Assembly (NCBI GenBank): GCA_026770585.1
Contig: MU646429.1
Location: 82,328-94,221, forward strand
DNA from: Baffinella frigidus
Taxonomy: Eukaryota; Cryptophyceae; Cryptomonadales; Baffinellaceae
DNA: 11,894 nt
Direction: 5' to 3'
Part shown: positions 1-5,627 of the stretch, one piece after another
Position numbering within the stretch: the stretch's first letter is position 1
Layout of the letters: each line of letters opens with the position of its first letter
The notes under the pieces: model-generated
The model's input: only the letters and a program-made list of their open reading frames with translations
Database searches by the model: none
What the model was told of the DNA's origin: nothing
Program-made: the position numbers and the translations under genes

Positions 1-272
1 CCCCCATCTTCCGTAGGACATCCATAGGGGCCTACAGTTTCCCTACGCGGGTGAATAGATGGCTTGTACACTTCAGGTGTGCATCCTGGGGGGGAAACCG
101 GTGTTCGGAAACCGGGTTTAAGTTGCTACGGGGTTTTGGTGGCTGGGCGCGACCTCGTCCGGCGTACGAGCAACGAGGACACGCGCGCGCGTCTTCCCGA
201 GCAGGCTCTTATCATCGTCCCCTGCAGCGTGCGTCTCTCCAACACCTGGATTAGGTGTACGCGGATTAACAC
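1..272. other. Left edge, no recognisable gene
   Basis: Two overlapping short frames run through this stretch (about 51-254 and 64-279), but neither has a recognisable motif and they contradict each other, so I call no gene. The first 50 bases contain CCGTAGGA and TTCCCTACG words that resemble the inner part of the inverted-repeat element at 1812-2068. It could be the cut end of a related element, but the match is too short to claim. Confidence 0.5.
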
Positions 273-476
273 ACCCTAATTTAGGGTTTAGGGTTTAGGG
301 TTTGGGGTTTAGGGTTTGGGGTTTAGGGTTTGGGATTGAGGGTTTAGGGTTTAGGGTTTAGGGTTTAGGGTTTAGGGTTTAGGGTGTAGGGTTTGGGGTT
401 TAGGGTTTAGGGTTTAGGGTTCAGGGTTTAGGATTTAGGGTTTAGGGGTTAGGGCTTCGGTGTTTAGGATTTCGGG
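273..476 (+). repeat. Interstitial TTTAGGG telomere-like array
   Basis: Tandem heptamers, mostly TTTAGGG with TTTGGGG and other single-base variants, G-rich strand on top. The array decays rightward into imperfect units by about 476. Its left boundary is a small palindrome, ACCCTAA-T-TTAGGGT at 273-287, so one C-rich unit faces the first G-rich unit. TTTAGGG is the canonical telomere repeat of plants and many algae and alveolates. The variants and the unique flanks show it is internal, not a live chromosome end. Confidence 0.9.
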
Positions 477-564
477 TTTACTGCGACTTTCTGCCCATCG
501 TGATTCCCGGGTCTAGGGGTTATTGCGAAGGCGCTTTTCCGCTCGTGCATCAGCACTAGAGAGA

Positions 565-731
565 GATCTAATCCCGCCGAGTATTCATAATGAATACGAT
601 TTTGGTGCGTCTTAAGGGTAGAAATAAGACAGTAGTCTATCTAGACTTCATTCAGAGCCTTAAGATACACCAAAATCGGATGGGAGATCCCCGAAATCGT
701 ATTCATTATGAATACTCGTCCGGATGAGATC
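565..731. mobile_element. Element A: MITE-like inverted-repeat element (167 bp)
   Basis: Positions 578-602 and 694-718 are perfect 25-bp inverted repeats containing the near-palindrome GTATTCATAATGAATAC. The pairing continues outward with three mismatches to 565 and 731, giving terminal arms of about 38 bp. A second, inner stem pairs 597-617 with 658-678 (19 of 21), so the CGATTT word takes part in both stems. There is no coding capacity, as expected for a non-autonomous miniature inverted-repeat transposable element or foldback. I see no clear target-site duplication, so the ends are approximate. Confidence 0.7.
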
Positions 732-1136
732 ACCTTCACCGAAAGCGTACATCACCTGACCGAACATCAGTTCTGCGTCCGGTCTGCTGGTGGTGAAGAG
801 CACACCTGCTCGCGTTGCTGGTCCGGGACGATCGACCCCTTTGCCATTGGCAGCGCGGATCGAGAGTCCGGGGAAGATGCCCGCGGCGCGGCCGCGGAGC
901 CATGCCAAGGTTCCCTGGGGGAGGAAGAACGCTAGGGCGCCTGGAGGGGTTGAGCTGTTATGCATCCGTGTTGCGCGGGGGTCCTGCTGAAAGTTGGGCT
1001 GCAGCAGAGATGAACGGTTACGCGCAAATACTCTCCAGCGAAGATCTACGCTCTCCAGTGAGGATCCACTCTCTCCCTTCAGGATACACGCTCTATTGTG
1101 ACGCGGATGCAGTCGCAAATGGATGTCCGTGTTCAA
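660..1136 (-). CDS. Doubtful ORF of 158 codons running into element A
   Basis: An open minus-strand frame with no family I recognise. The middle (residues around 65 to 140) looks protein-like: hydrophobic and glycine-rich, C or G in most third codon positions, with stretches such as LFTTSRPDAELMFGQVMYAF. The last 20 or so codons lie inside element A, so any original C terminus has been replaced. Plus-strand frames overlap the same DNA, and GC-rich DNA opens frames by chance. It is either a fragment of a gene hit by the element or a chance frame. Confidence 0.2.
   Translation of the reverse strand: MNTDIHLRLHPRHNRACILKGESGSSLESVDLRWRVFARNRSSLLQPNFQQDPRATRMHNSSTPPGALAFFLPQGTLAWLRGRAAGIFPGLSIRAANGKGVDRPGPATRAGVLFTTSRPDAELMFGQVMYAFGEGDLIRTSIHNEYDFGDLPSDFGVS
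1031..1110. repeat. 20-bp minisatellite, about four copies
   Basis: Copies start at 1031, 1051, 1071 and 1091. The first two share CTCTCCAG plus a GATC-containing second half. The third and fourth are increasingly diverged but keep the CTCT start and the 20-bp spacing. It lies between elements A and B in otherwise unique sequence. Confidence 0.7.
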
Positions 1137-1317
1137 GGTCTCCTAATACCCACTAACTGGCGAGGGATCCCGCACCTGGGACAAGGCACGACGCGATCGC
1201 GATGCCCAGTCCCAGCGAGGGGCGCAGGCCCATGGTCTGAACAGAGAAGGAGAGCACAGAGCCCCCTCCTCTCTCGGCTCAACCCGTAAAACTCTTGTCG
1301 CGAATTTTAGACGGACG

Positions 1318-1815
1318 ATGGCCTCCTTTCTGCCCCGGCCGCCCTCCGCCCGCCGCTTGCTCGCCCTCCTCCCATCGACGCAGAGCACCGCACACGCGTC
1401 TGCCGCTTCCTCGGCGTGGCGCTGGCGGGCGCCCATGACCGCCTCCCGTGCGACGTTAATACAACACCAGACACGGGGTATTCCGACAACAGGGGTCGCA
1501 AGAAAGTTCTCCGTCCGCCCGCCGAACAGGGGGGTTTTCCGGCCGTGGCTTGCTGCCTCGGAAGAAGATGCGCTGGAGTACCGGGACATGTACTTGGAAG
1601 CGCCGTTGCACCGGAGCGTGGGGAAAGACGACATGAATAAGTCCACTGCCCTCTCATTATGCAAATCTTGTTTTGATGACATGATGCCGTCCACCCCGTC
1701 ATGCCCTACGCGCATCCGCGCCACACACTGCATTACCATCGATCCACCGCCGCCACTGCAGCGAATCACGTTCCGTGCACCCTGGGCCAAGCATTTTCGC
1801 ACCATAGAAAACTAG
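1318..1815 (+). CDS. Candidate nuclear gene 5' part with mitochondrial-type presequence
   Basis: The ATG at 1318 is in a good eukaryotic context (ATGGCC). The first 81 residues hold 11 arginines and one lysine and no acidic residue, start MASFLPRPPSARRLLALL, and include ARKFS near residues 61-65, an R-x-F-S type cleavage site. This is typical of a mitochondrial matrix-targeting peptide. The following part (residues 82-105, containing EEDALEYRDMYLEAP) looks like a folded-protein start. Third codon positions are strongly C or G up to about residue 100 and less so later, so a splice donor may lie before the apparent end. The stop at 1813-1815 falls in the first bases of element B, so the printed C terminus comes from an insertion. 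The product is not recognised. A 220-codon antisense frame covers the same DNA and is less convincing. Confidence 0.4.
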   Translation: MASFLPRPPSARRLLALLPSTQSTAHASAASSAWRWRAPMTASRATLIQHQTRGIPTTGVARKFSVRPPNRGVFRPWLAASEEDALEYRDMYLEAPLHRSVGKDDMNKSTALSLCKSCFDDMMPSTPSCPTRIRATHCITIDPPPPLQRITFRAPWAKHFRTIEN

Positions 1816-2079
1816 TCGTAAAACTCCTGGAAAGTTCGGTAGTTTCTCATTGCCTAGGACCCTACGCTAGACCTGAGCGGGGGCAATCTAAACTCACCTT
1901 GGGCGGCCAAAGTTGACCAGCCTTGCTCCTCGGATCTGGCCTGGTAGTCCTACCGTAGGCCAAAATCCTAGGATATTTTGGTCATAGGAGCCCTACGGCC
2001 TACGGTAGGTAGGTCCTACCTAAATCCGTAGGGAAACTACCGAACTTTCCAGGAGTTTCCCTAAGAAAACCATAGAAAA
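1801..2079. mobile_element. Element B: MITE-like element with 11-bp target-site duplication
   Basis: The 25 bases at 1821-1845 are the exact reverse complement of 2034-2058. The element, about 1812-2068, is bracketed by the direct repeat ACCATAGAAAA at 1801-1811 and 2069-2079. An 11-bp duplication falls in the 9-11 bp range of Mutator-like elements and their derivatives, but the terminal sequence is not one I can assign to a family. Inside, a second inverted pair built on CCTACCGTAGG/CCTACGGTAGG surrounds a short hairpin (CCAAAAT...ATTTTGG). There is no coding capacity. It ends the ORF that starts at 1318. Confidence 0.75.
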
Positions 2080-2226
2080 AATAATCCCTGTGCCAACACC
2101 TCCACACGGCGGGATAACCGCGGGCGCGAACTAAGCATGGGGCGGCAACGCAGGTCCTGCCGCGTGGGGGGGCGGAGACTGACCGCGGAGGAGATCGAGG
2201 CTATGGGGTACCGCGTCCAGGTCTGA
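2065..2226 (+). CDS. Possible terminal exon downstream of element B
   Basis: A frame open from 2065 to the TGA at 2224-2226 ends in RRLTAEEIEAMGYRVQV. The last 15 sense codons have C or G in 14 third positions, and the peptide reads like a natural C terminus. A candidate 3' splice site is the CAACGCAG ending at 2153. It has the same orientation as the mitochondrial-type ORF upstream, so the two could be first and last exons of one gene with element B in the intron. This is inference: the tract before the AG is not pyrimidine-rich and no clear donor was found. Confidence 0.25.
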   Translation, partial: ENHRKNNPCANTSTRRDNRGRELSMGRQRRSCRVGGRRLTAEEIEAMGYRVQV

Positions 2227-2840
2227 AGCTCTACCACCGGACAGGAGCATATCTTGAATAACCCTTTATCGCAAACGTTGACAAGTTTTGTACCACTATA
2301 ATACTTGTTGCACCTTTTTGTACCAGAATCCATTCATCACGGGGTTCTCAATTCTGAGAACCTTCAAGGCAAAATGATCTTAAGTTGCCAAATTTGCCCC
2401 CGGGCACGCTTGTCCGGCCAGCCCTCAGATGTGAACCAAATCGCGATATTGAGACCTGTGGGCAAATTCACCAAGGGGTAAACCCTGAGAGTTAACCACC
2501 CAGGGGCAATTAACTTTTGCGATCACTCGATGTGGTTCACCTAAATAGACTATCAACGAAACACAAGGTTGACACCCACCGAGACCCTTGTAGCCTGTTC
2601 GCAAGTTGACACGCTTGGGTTTTGACCCAGGTCCTAGTGGCTATACGTCTCGAGGTAGTGAATTCACTGTAAATTCAGTGGATTTGTACCAGATTACGCC
2701 CTGGTCAAATGACCCAGACGTATAGCCACTAGGGAAACAACTGGTATTCTCTCCTCAGGTCAGCAATACCATCGCCACCTGGCGCTAGCGGCTCTGGTAC
2801 CTTGCTCCTGCCTCACTCGGGTTGACTGGCAGACTATTCT
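2227..2840. other. Gene-free stretch with several small inverted repeats
   Basis: I see no gene here. Visible structure: a hairpin with an 8-bp stem and 4-base loop at 2343-2362 (GGTTCTCA/TGAGAACC), and short inverted words AATTTGCCC (2391-2399) with GGGCAAATT (2460-2468) and GTGAACCA (2431-2438) with TGGTTCAC (2533-2540), which interleave rather than nest. The words around 2290-2330 (TTTTGTACCA) are shared with other repeats of the window. Confidence 0.5.
2633..2733. repeat. 18-bp perfect inverted repeat, possible small foldback element
   Basis: CCTAGTGGCTATACGTCT at 2633-2650 is exactly inverted at 2716-2733, with 65 bases between. The inner part holds a smaller inverted pair, CACTG/CAGTG. 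The word TGACCCAG lies beside both arms in the same direction. The size and form fit a short MITE or foldback, but no family is recognisable. Confidence 0.6.
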
Positions 2841-2849
2841 CAAGTTCAC

Positions 2850-2905
2850 ATGCTGGGTTCGCGGTACACACCCGTCAACGTTGGAGTGAAAACGTCTTAC
2901 GGAAC
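2850..2905 (+). repeat. Dispersed GGTTCGCGGTAC repeat, copy 1
   Basis: The sequence around GGTTCGCGGTACACACC then GTCAACGTTGGAGTGAAAACG recurs on the + strand at 6361-6402 and inverted near 6711-6747 and 6885-6915. It can be read as SRYTPVN followed by VGVKTS, but the copies do not differ in a silent-site-biased way, so I do not claim it codes. Confidence 0.6.
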
Positions 2906-3076
2906 CTCTCTCACTCTCGCGCGCTCGCTCCCACTCAGAACACTACGGGAAACGTTCGTAAGTTTATTTTTGGATTATTCAAGAAACACGCCAACTATCA
3001 GCAATGGTTGGTCACGTTATCCCTGGATAACCGGGGAAGATGTGTCTCGTAGCCTTGTGAGCGGAGCCCCCGCGGC

Positions 3077-3136
3077 TTTAGGGTTTGCAGTAGGTTTAGG
3101 GTTTAGGGTTTAGGGTTTAGGGTTTGGGGTTTAGGG
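3077..3136 (+). repeat. TTTAGGG array, left half of a head-to-head pair
   Basis: About seven heptamers, TTTAGGG with one TTTGGGG, G-rich strand on top. It is followed within about 50 bases by an array of the opposite orientation (3189-3356). Confidence 0.9.
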
Positions 3137-3188
3137 ACACGCGCATCTCTCGGTCAGTGATAACTCAGCGAGAGAGTCGCTTTACACG

Positions 3189-3356
3189 TAAACCCCACAC
3201 CCTAAACCCTAAACCCTAAACCCCAAACCCTAAACCCGAAACCTTAAAACCTAAACCCCAAAACCTCAACCCTAAACCCTAAACCCTAAACCCCAAACCC
3301 CAAACCCCAAACCTCAAACCCCAAATCCTAAACCCTAAACCCTAACCCCTACACCC
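3189..3356 (-). repeat. CCCTAAA array, right half of a head-to-head pair
   Basis: About 22 heptamers, CCCTAAA mixed with CCCCAAA and other variants, C-rich strand on top. The 52-base spacer from the previous array contains a 7-bp inverted pair TCTCTCG/CGAGAGA (3146-3152, 3169-3175) and no telomere units. The right end runs into the coding-like ELEAQAA module at 3361. Confidence 0.9.
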
Positions 3357-3360
3357 TGGG

Positions 3361-3417
3361 CAGAATAGCTTCGCAAGGGAGCTGGAAGCGCAGGCAGCCG
3401 AACAGGAGATCCAGGTC
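3361..3417 (+). CDS. Module M5 copy 1, ELEAQAA coding-like fragment
   Basis: From 3361 the frame reads QNSFARELEAQAAEQEIQV. The second copy at 3581 reads LARELEAQAAQQQEIQV. Between them six codons differ silently (A, R, A, E, I, V), one changes E to Q, and one whole codon is inserted. That pattern is expected of coding DNA, not of a drifting repeat. The peptide is rich in E, Q, A and L, as in a helical coiled coil. The bases before it end in CAG after a pyrimidine-rich telomere-like run, so it may be the start of an exon. It is a fragment: the same frame continues without recognisable content to a stop at about 3523. Confidence 0.4.
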
Positions 3418-3418
3418 C

Positions 3419-3580
3419 CGACTGCCTTGAACCGTCCAGAACCTTGTAGAACATTCCAGAACATTCTCAGCAGGAGATCCAGGCTCTTGCTCAGGGCCGG
3501 AGGCGTGGCGGGCGCGTGAGGAATGCCAACCGCGGATAAGAGATTGTTCTGGAATGTTCTGGACGGTTTAGGGCAGTCGG
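3419..3580. repeat. Inverted arms between the two M5 copies
   Basis: Positions 3419-3468 and 3540-3580 are inverted copies of a segment reading GACTGCC...CCGTCCAGAACATTCC, the left arm carrying about 10 extra bases. The M5 fragments flank the arms as direct repeats 212 bp apart. Inside, the frame from 3468 reads QQEIQALAQGRRRGG before a stop, a third partial M5-like copy. Confidence 0.6.
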
Positions 3581-3640
3581 TTGGCGCGGGAGCTGGAAGC
3601 TCAGGCAGCCCAACAACAGGAAATTCAGGTTCGAATCCAG
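3581..3640 (+). pseudogene. Module M5 copy 2, ELEAQAA fragment
   Basis: Reads LARELEAQAAQQQEIQV followed by RIQGLG, then a TAG inside the short TTTAGGG run at 3640-3668. See copy 1 for the silent-change comparison. The stop arises from telomere-like sequence, so as it stands this is a truncated fragment. Confidence 0.4.
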
Positions 3641-3668
3641 GGTTTGGGGGTTTAGGGTTTAGGGGGGT
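3640..3668 (+). repeat. Short TTTAGGG-like run
   Basis: Four imperfect heptamers directly abutting the second M5 fragment. Confidence 0.7.
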
Positions 3669-3960
3669 ACTCGCCAAGTCAATTCGCATAGTTAGAAAAT
3701 CAAGAAGAAGCCCTATTCACATCAGTCAGCAATTGTCAGCCCGAATGCAATTATTTAGCATATCTAATCGAATCAGTTACTAGCCCTGATCCAACTCGTG
3801 GGCATCTCGAGTATCATCGAGGTCCTTTCTGAGGGTAATAAAGAAGAAGAAGAGGATCAAACTCGTTAGCAGCCCTAATCGACTCAGTTACCAGCCCTAA
3901 TGGGAATACATGGTGGCCATGTTGGGTTCGATTCGTAATAAACGCACGTTCACCTTCCTA
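3669..3960. repeat. Diverged forerunners of the 22-bp satellite
   Basis: No gene is visible. Words such as CAGTTACTAGCCCTGAT (about 3774), GTTAGCAGCCCTAAT (about 3866) and CAGTTACCAGCCCTAAT (about 3886) match the 22-bp unit that is tandem downstream, with the last two spaced about 22 bp apart. These look like decayed outer copies. A short GAAGAAGAAGAA run lies near 3843. Confidence 0.5.
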
Positions 3961-3964
3961 ACAG

Positions 3965-4030
3965 GAGCACGTAAAAGGTTACGGACACGAGATGACGCAC
4001 CGAGGCGAGTCGAAGAGAGCAGAGGACGAC
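3965..4030 (+). CDS. Module M1 copy a (EHVKGYGHEMTHRGE...)
   Basis: First and most diverged copy of M1, whose consensus starts AHVKAYGHGMTYRGEPKRAE and continues EGD. This copy reads EHVKGYGHEMTHRGESKRAE then DD. It follows a pyrimidine-rich TTCACCTTCCTAACAG, a good 3' splice-site look-alike ending at 3964. After DD the frame runs into the 22-bp satellite. The function is unknown. Confidence 0.45.
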
Positions 4031-4039
4031 ACCACACAC

Positions 4040-4171
4040 TCACTTAGCCGCCCTAATGAAATCACTTGGCCGCCCTAATAGAATCACCCATCCGCCCTAA
4101 TTAAATCACTAAGCCGCACTAACAGAATCTCTTAGCCACCCTGATTAAATCACTTAGCCGCCCTAATTAAA
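4040..4171. repeat. 22-bp satellite, block 1 (six units)
   Basis: Units start at 4040, 4062, 4084, 4106, 4128 and 4150. The consensus is TCACTTAGCCGCCCTAATTA plus AA. The spacing is exactly 22 bp throughout. Confidence 0.9.
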
Positions 4172-4251
4172 CCCCCGACCGAATCTCACAACCAAACCTT
4201 AATTAACCTAATCAGGATTTGATAACCTAATTATTGTTTGACTTCTGGCAG

Positions 4252-4320
4252 GCGCGCGTAAAAGCGTACGGGAATGGGATGATGTACCGAGGCGAGAGCC
4301 GAAGAGAGCAGAGAAGGGCG
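4252..4320 (+). pseudogene. Module M1 copy b, frameshifted
   Basis: Starts after GACTTCTGGCAG (AG at 4250-4251) and reads ARVKAYGNGMMYRGE. Two extra bases (AG) after the GAG codon then shift the frame relative to the other copies. Upstream is CCTAATTATTG, which resembles a branch-point CTAAT about 25 bases before the AG. Confidence 0.5.
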
Positions 4321-4331
4321 ACACCACGCGC

Positions 4332-4419
4332 TCACTTAGCCGTCCTAATTAAATCACTTAGCCGCCCTAATAGAATCACTTAACCGCCCTAACTAAATTA
4401 CTTAGCCACCCTAATCAAA
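4332..4419. repeat. 22-bp satellite, block 2 (four units)
   Basis: Units start at 4332, 4354, 4376 and 4398. The following trailer (CAAACCCCCAAACGAATCTC to the TTTGATAACCTAATTATTG stretch) is nearly the same as that after block 1. Confidence 0.9.
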
Positions 4420-4499
4420 CCCCCAAACGAATCTCACAACCAAACCTTGATCAACCGAATGAGGGTTTGATAACCTAATTATTGTTTGGCTTCTAGCAG

Positions 4500-4568
4500 G
4501 CGCATGTGAAGGCGTACGGGCATGGGATGATGTACCGAGGCGAGCCGAAGCGAGCGGAAGAGGGCGAC
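4500..4568 (+). CDS. Module M1 copy c
   Basis: Intact 23-codon copy after GGCTTCTAGCAG (AG 4498-4499), reading AHVKAYGHGMMYRGEPKRAE then EGD. Against copy e it has five silent codon differences (H, K, P, R, G) and one replacement (M for T). The frame ends at a TAA in the following satellite. Confidence 0.5.
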
Positions 4569-4577
4569 ACCACGCGC

Positions 4578-4665
4578 TCACTTATCCGTCCTAATTAAAT
4601 CACTTAGCCGCCCTAATTAAACCACTTAGCCTCCCTATTTAAATCGCTTAAACGCCCTAAATCTC
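4578..4665. repeat. 22-bp satellite, block 3 (four units)
   Basis: Units start at 4578, 4600, 4622 and 4644 and become more diverged rightward. Confidence 0.85.
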
Positions 4666-4690
4666 ACAATCACAATTAAACCCCTACTAG

Positions 4691-4759
4691 GCGCACGTAA
4701 AAGCGTACAGGCATGGGATGACGTACCGAGGCGAGCCGAAGAGAGCTGAGGAGGGCAAC
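4691..4759 (+). CDS. Module M1 copy d
   Basis: Intact 23-codon copy after CCCCTACTAG (AG 4689-4690), reading AHVKAYRHGMTYRGEPKRAE then EGN. Against copy e it has five silent differences and two replacements (R for G, N for D). Confidence 0.5.
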
Positions 4760-4784
4760 CTCTCACAACCAAACACTACTTACG

Positions 4785-4894
4785 TCACTTAGCCGCCCTA
4801 ATTAAATCACTTAGCTGCCCTAATTAAATCACTTAGCCGCCTTGATGGAATCACGTAGCCTCCCTATTTAAATTACTTAGCCGCCCTAATCAAA
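4785..4894. repeat. 22-bp satellite, block 4 (five units)
   Basis: Units start at 4785, 4807, 4829, 4851 and 4873. Together with the M1 copies this forms a higher-order repeat of about 190-290 bp from 3965 to 4935. Confidence 0.9.
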
Positions 4895-4935
4895 CCCCCA
4901 ACCGAATCTCACAATCATAATTAAACCCCCACCAG

Positions 4936-5058
4936 GCGCACGTGAAAGCGTACGGGCATGGGATGACGTACCGAGGCGAGCCCAAGAGAGCGGAAGAGGG
5001 GGACCATGCGCTTGTCTGCTGGGGGCGCCAGGTCGGTTTTCACTCTCCGTCCACTTAA
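4936..5058 (+). CDS. Module M1 copy e, longest form
   Basis: Opens after CCCCCACCAG (AG 4934-4935), reads AHVKAYGHGMTYRGEPKRAE and EGDH, then continues ALVCWGRQVGFHSPST to a TAA at 5056-5058. The extension ALVCWGRQ is shared by copies f, g and h with silent changes in A, C and V codons. The ATG at 4963 could also be a start (MTYRGEP), since the upstream AG is only a splice-site look-alike. After the CAG codon at 5029-5031 comes GTCGGT, in copy g GTGGGT, a possible splice donor. I know no family with this sequence. Confidence 0.5.
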   Translation, partial: AHVKAYGHGMTYRGEPKRAEEGDHALVCWGRQVGFHSPST

Positions 5059-5145
5059 GGCCTTGCGGCGAGAAAAGTCACTATTTTAGAAAACGGGTTG
5101 TTGTGTCACGACCTGGTTTTGTACTGGGATTGGTCACGTTACTCA
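5050..5145 (+). repeat. Dispersed GTCACGACCTGGTTTTGTACTG repeat, copy 1
   Basis: A block with ACTATTTTA, then GTCACGACCTGG, TTTTGTACTGG and GGTCACGTT. Related copies lie at about 5459-5535 and 7234-7320. The frame FVLGLVT shows silent differences between copies 1 and 2 (GGA/GGG, TTG/TTA), but copy 2 has an in-frame stop just before it. Confidence 0.6.
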
Positions 5146-5158
5146 CGGTTGAAGCGTG

Positions 5159-5215
5159 GAAGCGTTGACAAGAGCGGAAGAGGGGGGGCACGCGCTTGTC
5201 TGTTGGGGGCGCCAG
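5159..5215 (+). CDS. Module M1 copy f, N-terminal part replaced
   Basis: Reads EALTRAEEGGHALVCWGRQ, aligned with the second half of M1. The frame continues through the following telomere-like block to about 5377 (VCSGLMSWELGV and onward). The first half (AHVKAYGHGMTYRG) is missing, replaced by a GAAGCGTGGAAGCGT segment also seen before copy h. Confidence 0.4.
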
Positions 5216-5243
5216 GTCTGTTCAGGGCTGATGAGTTGGGAGT

Positions 5244-5292
5244 TGGGGGTTAGGGATTTAGGGGTTAAGGTTAGGGTTGAGGGGTTCAGCCG
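5244..5292 (+). repeat. Degenerate telomere-like block
   Basis: Mixed GGGTTAGGGATTTAGGG and TTGAGGG units ending in GGGTTCAGCCGC. The same block recurs at 5628-5690. Confidence 0.7.
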
Positions 5293-5373
5293 CGTTGTTT
5301 TCGCTTTACACACGCCAGGTCGGTTGGTGTATGTGCGCTTTATAGAAGGCTTGATGAGAGGGGTTGGTAAGAG

Positions 5374-5469
5374 ATGACGTACCGAGGCGAGCCGACGAGA
5401 GCGGTAGAGGGGGGCCACGCACTTGTCTGCTGGGGGCGCCAGGTGGGTTTCAAACCTCAGACCACTTGA
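5374..5469 (+). CDS. Module M1 copy g
   Basis: ATG at 5374 opens MTYRGEPTRAVEGGHALVCW then GRQVGFKPQTT and TGA. Against copy e the shared part has silent changes in the P, A and V codons and a few replacements. No AG-preceded AHVKAYGHG part is present here, so the ATG start is the natural one for this copy. Confidence 0.45.
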   Translation: MTYRGEPTRAVEGGHALVCWGRQVGFKPQTT

Positions 5470-5535
5470 GGCGAGAAAGGTCACTGAGGTGCAATGTCAT
5501 GACCTGGTTTTGTACTGGGGTTAGTCACGTTCCGC
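5459..5535 (+). repeat. Dispersed TTTTGTACTGG repeat, copy 2
   Basis: Second copy of the block at 5050-5145, within the duplicated unit. Confidence 0.6.
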
Positions 5536-5557
5536 ACTGTGCAAGCGTGAAAGCGTT

Positions 5558-5614
5558 GAAGCGTTGAAGAGAGCGGAAGAGGGGGACCGCGCGCTTGTCT
5601 GCTGGGGGTGCCAG
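5558..5614 (+). CDS. Module M1 copy h
   Basis: Reads EALKRAEEGDRALVCWGCQ and continues VGVGVKG to a TGA. It has C for R in the WGRQ motif and, like copy f, lacks the first half of the module. Confidence 0.4.
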
Positions 5615-5627
5615 GTCGGTGTAGGAG

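Noticed and set aside
1143-1805. 220-codon minus frame opposite the mitochondrial-type ORF
   Set aside because: It lacks a recognisable domain. The + frame has a good start context and a coherent targeting peptide. GC-rich DNA commonly opens antisense frames, so some doubt remains.
1949-1990. CCGTAGGCCAAAAT and ATATTTTGGTCAT, loosely like the dinoflagellate spliced leader
   Set aside because: The match is broken into short pieces, lies inside the palindromic core of element B, and has no donor GT in the right place.
3629-3639. GGTTCGAATCC, a perfect tRNA T-loop (B box) word
   Set aside because: The T stem has a mismatch, no acceptor stem or anticodon arm can be built around it, and it is explained as part of the second M5 fragment. 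A similar word at 3924 is equally unsupported.
3342-3689. 115-codon minus frame over the M5 region
   Set aside because: Antisense to the M5 fragments. The silent-change pattern supports the + frame, and the minus frame runs through telomere-like sequence.
3965-4935. Regular repeats with spacing like a CRISPR array
   Set aside because: The 22-bp units are tandem with no unique spacers, the setting is eukaryotic subtelomere, and no cas-like gene is present.
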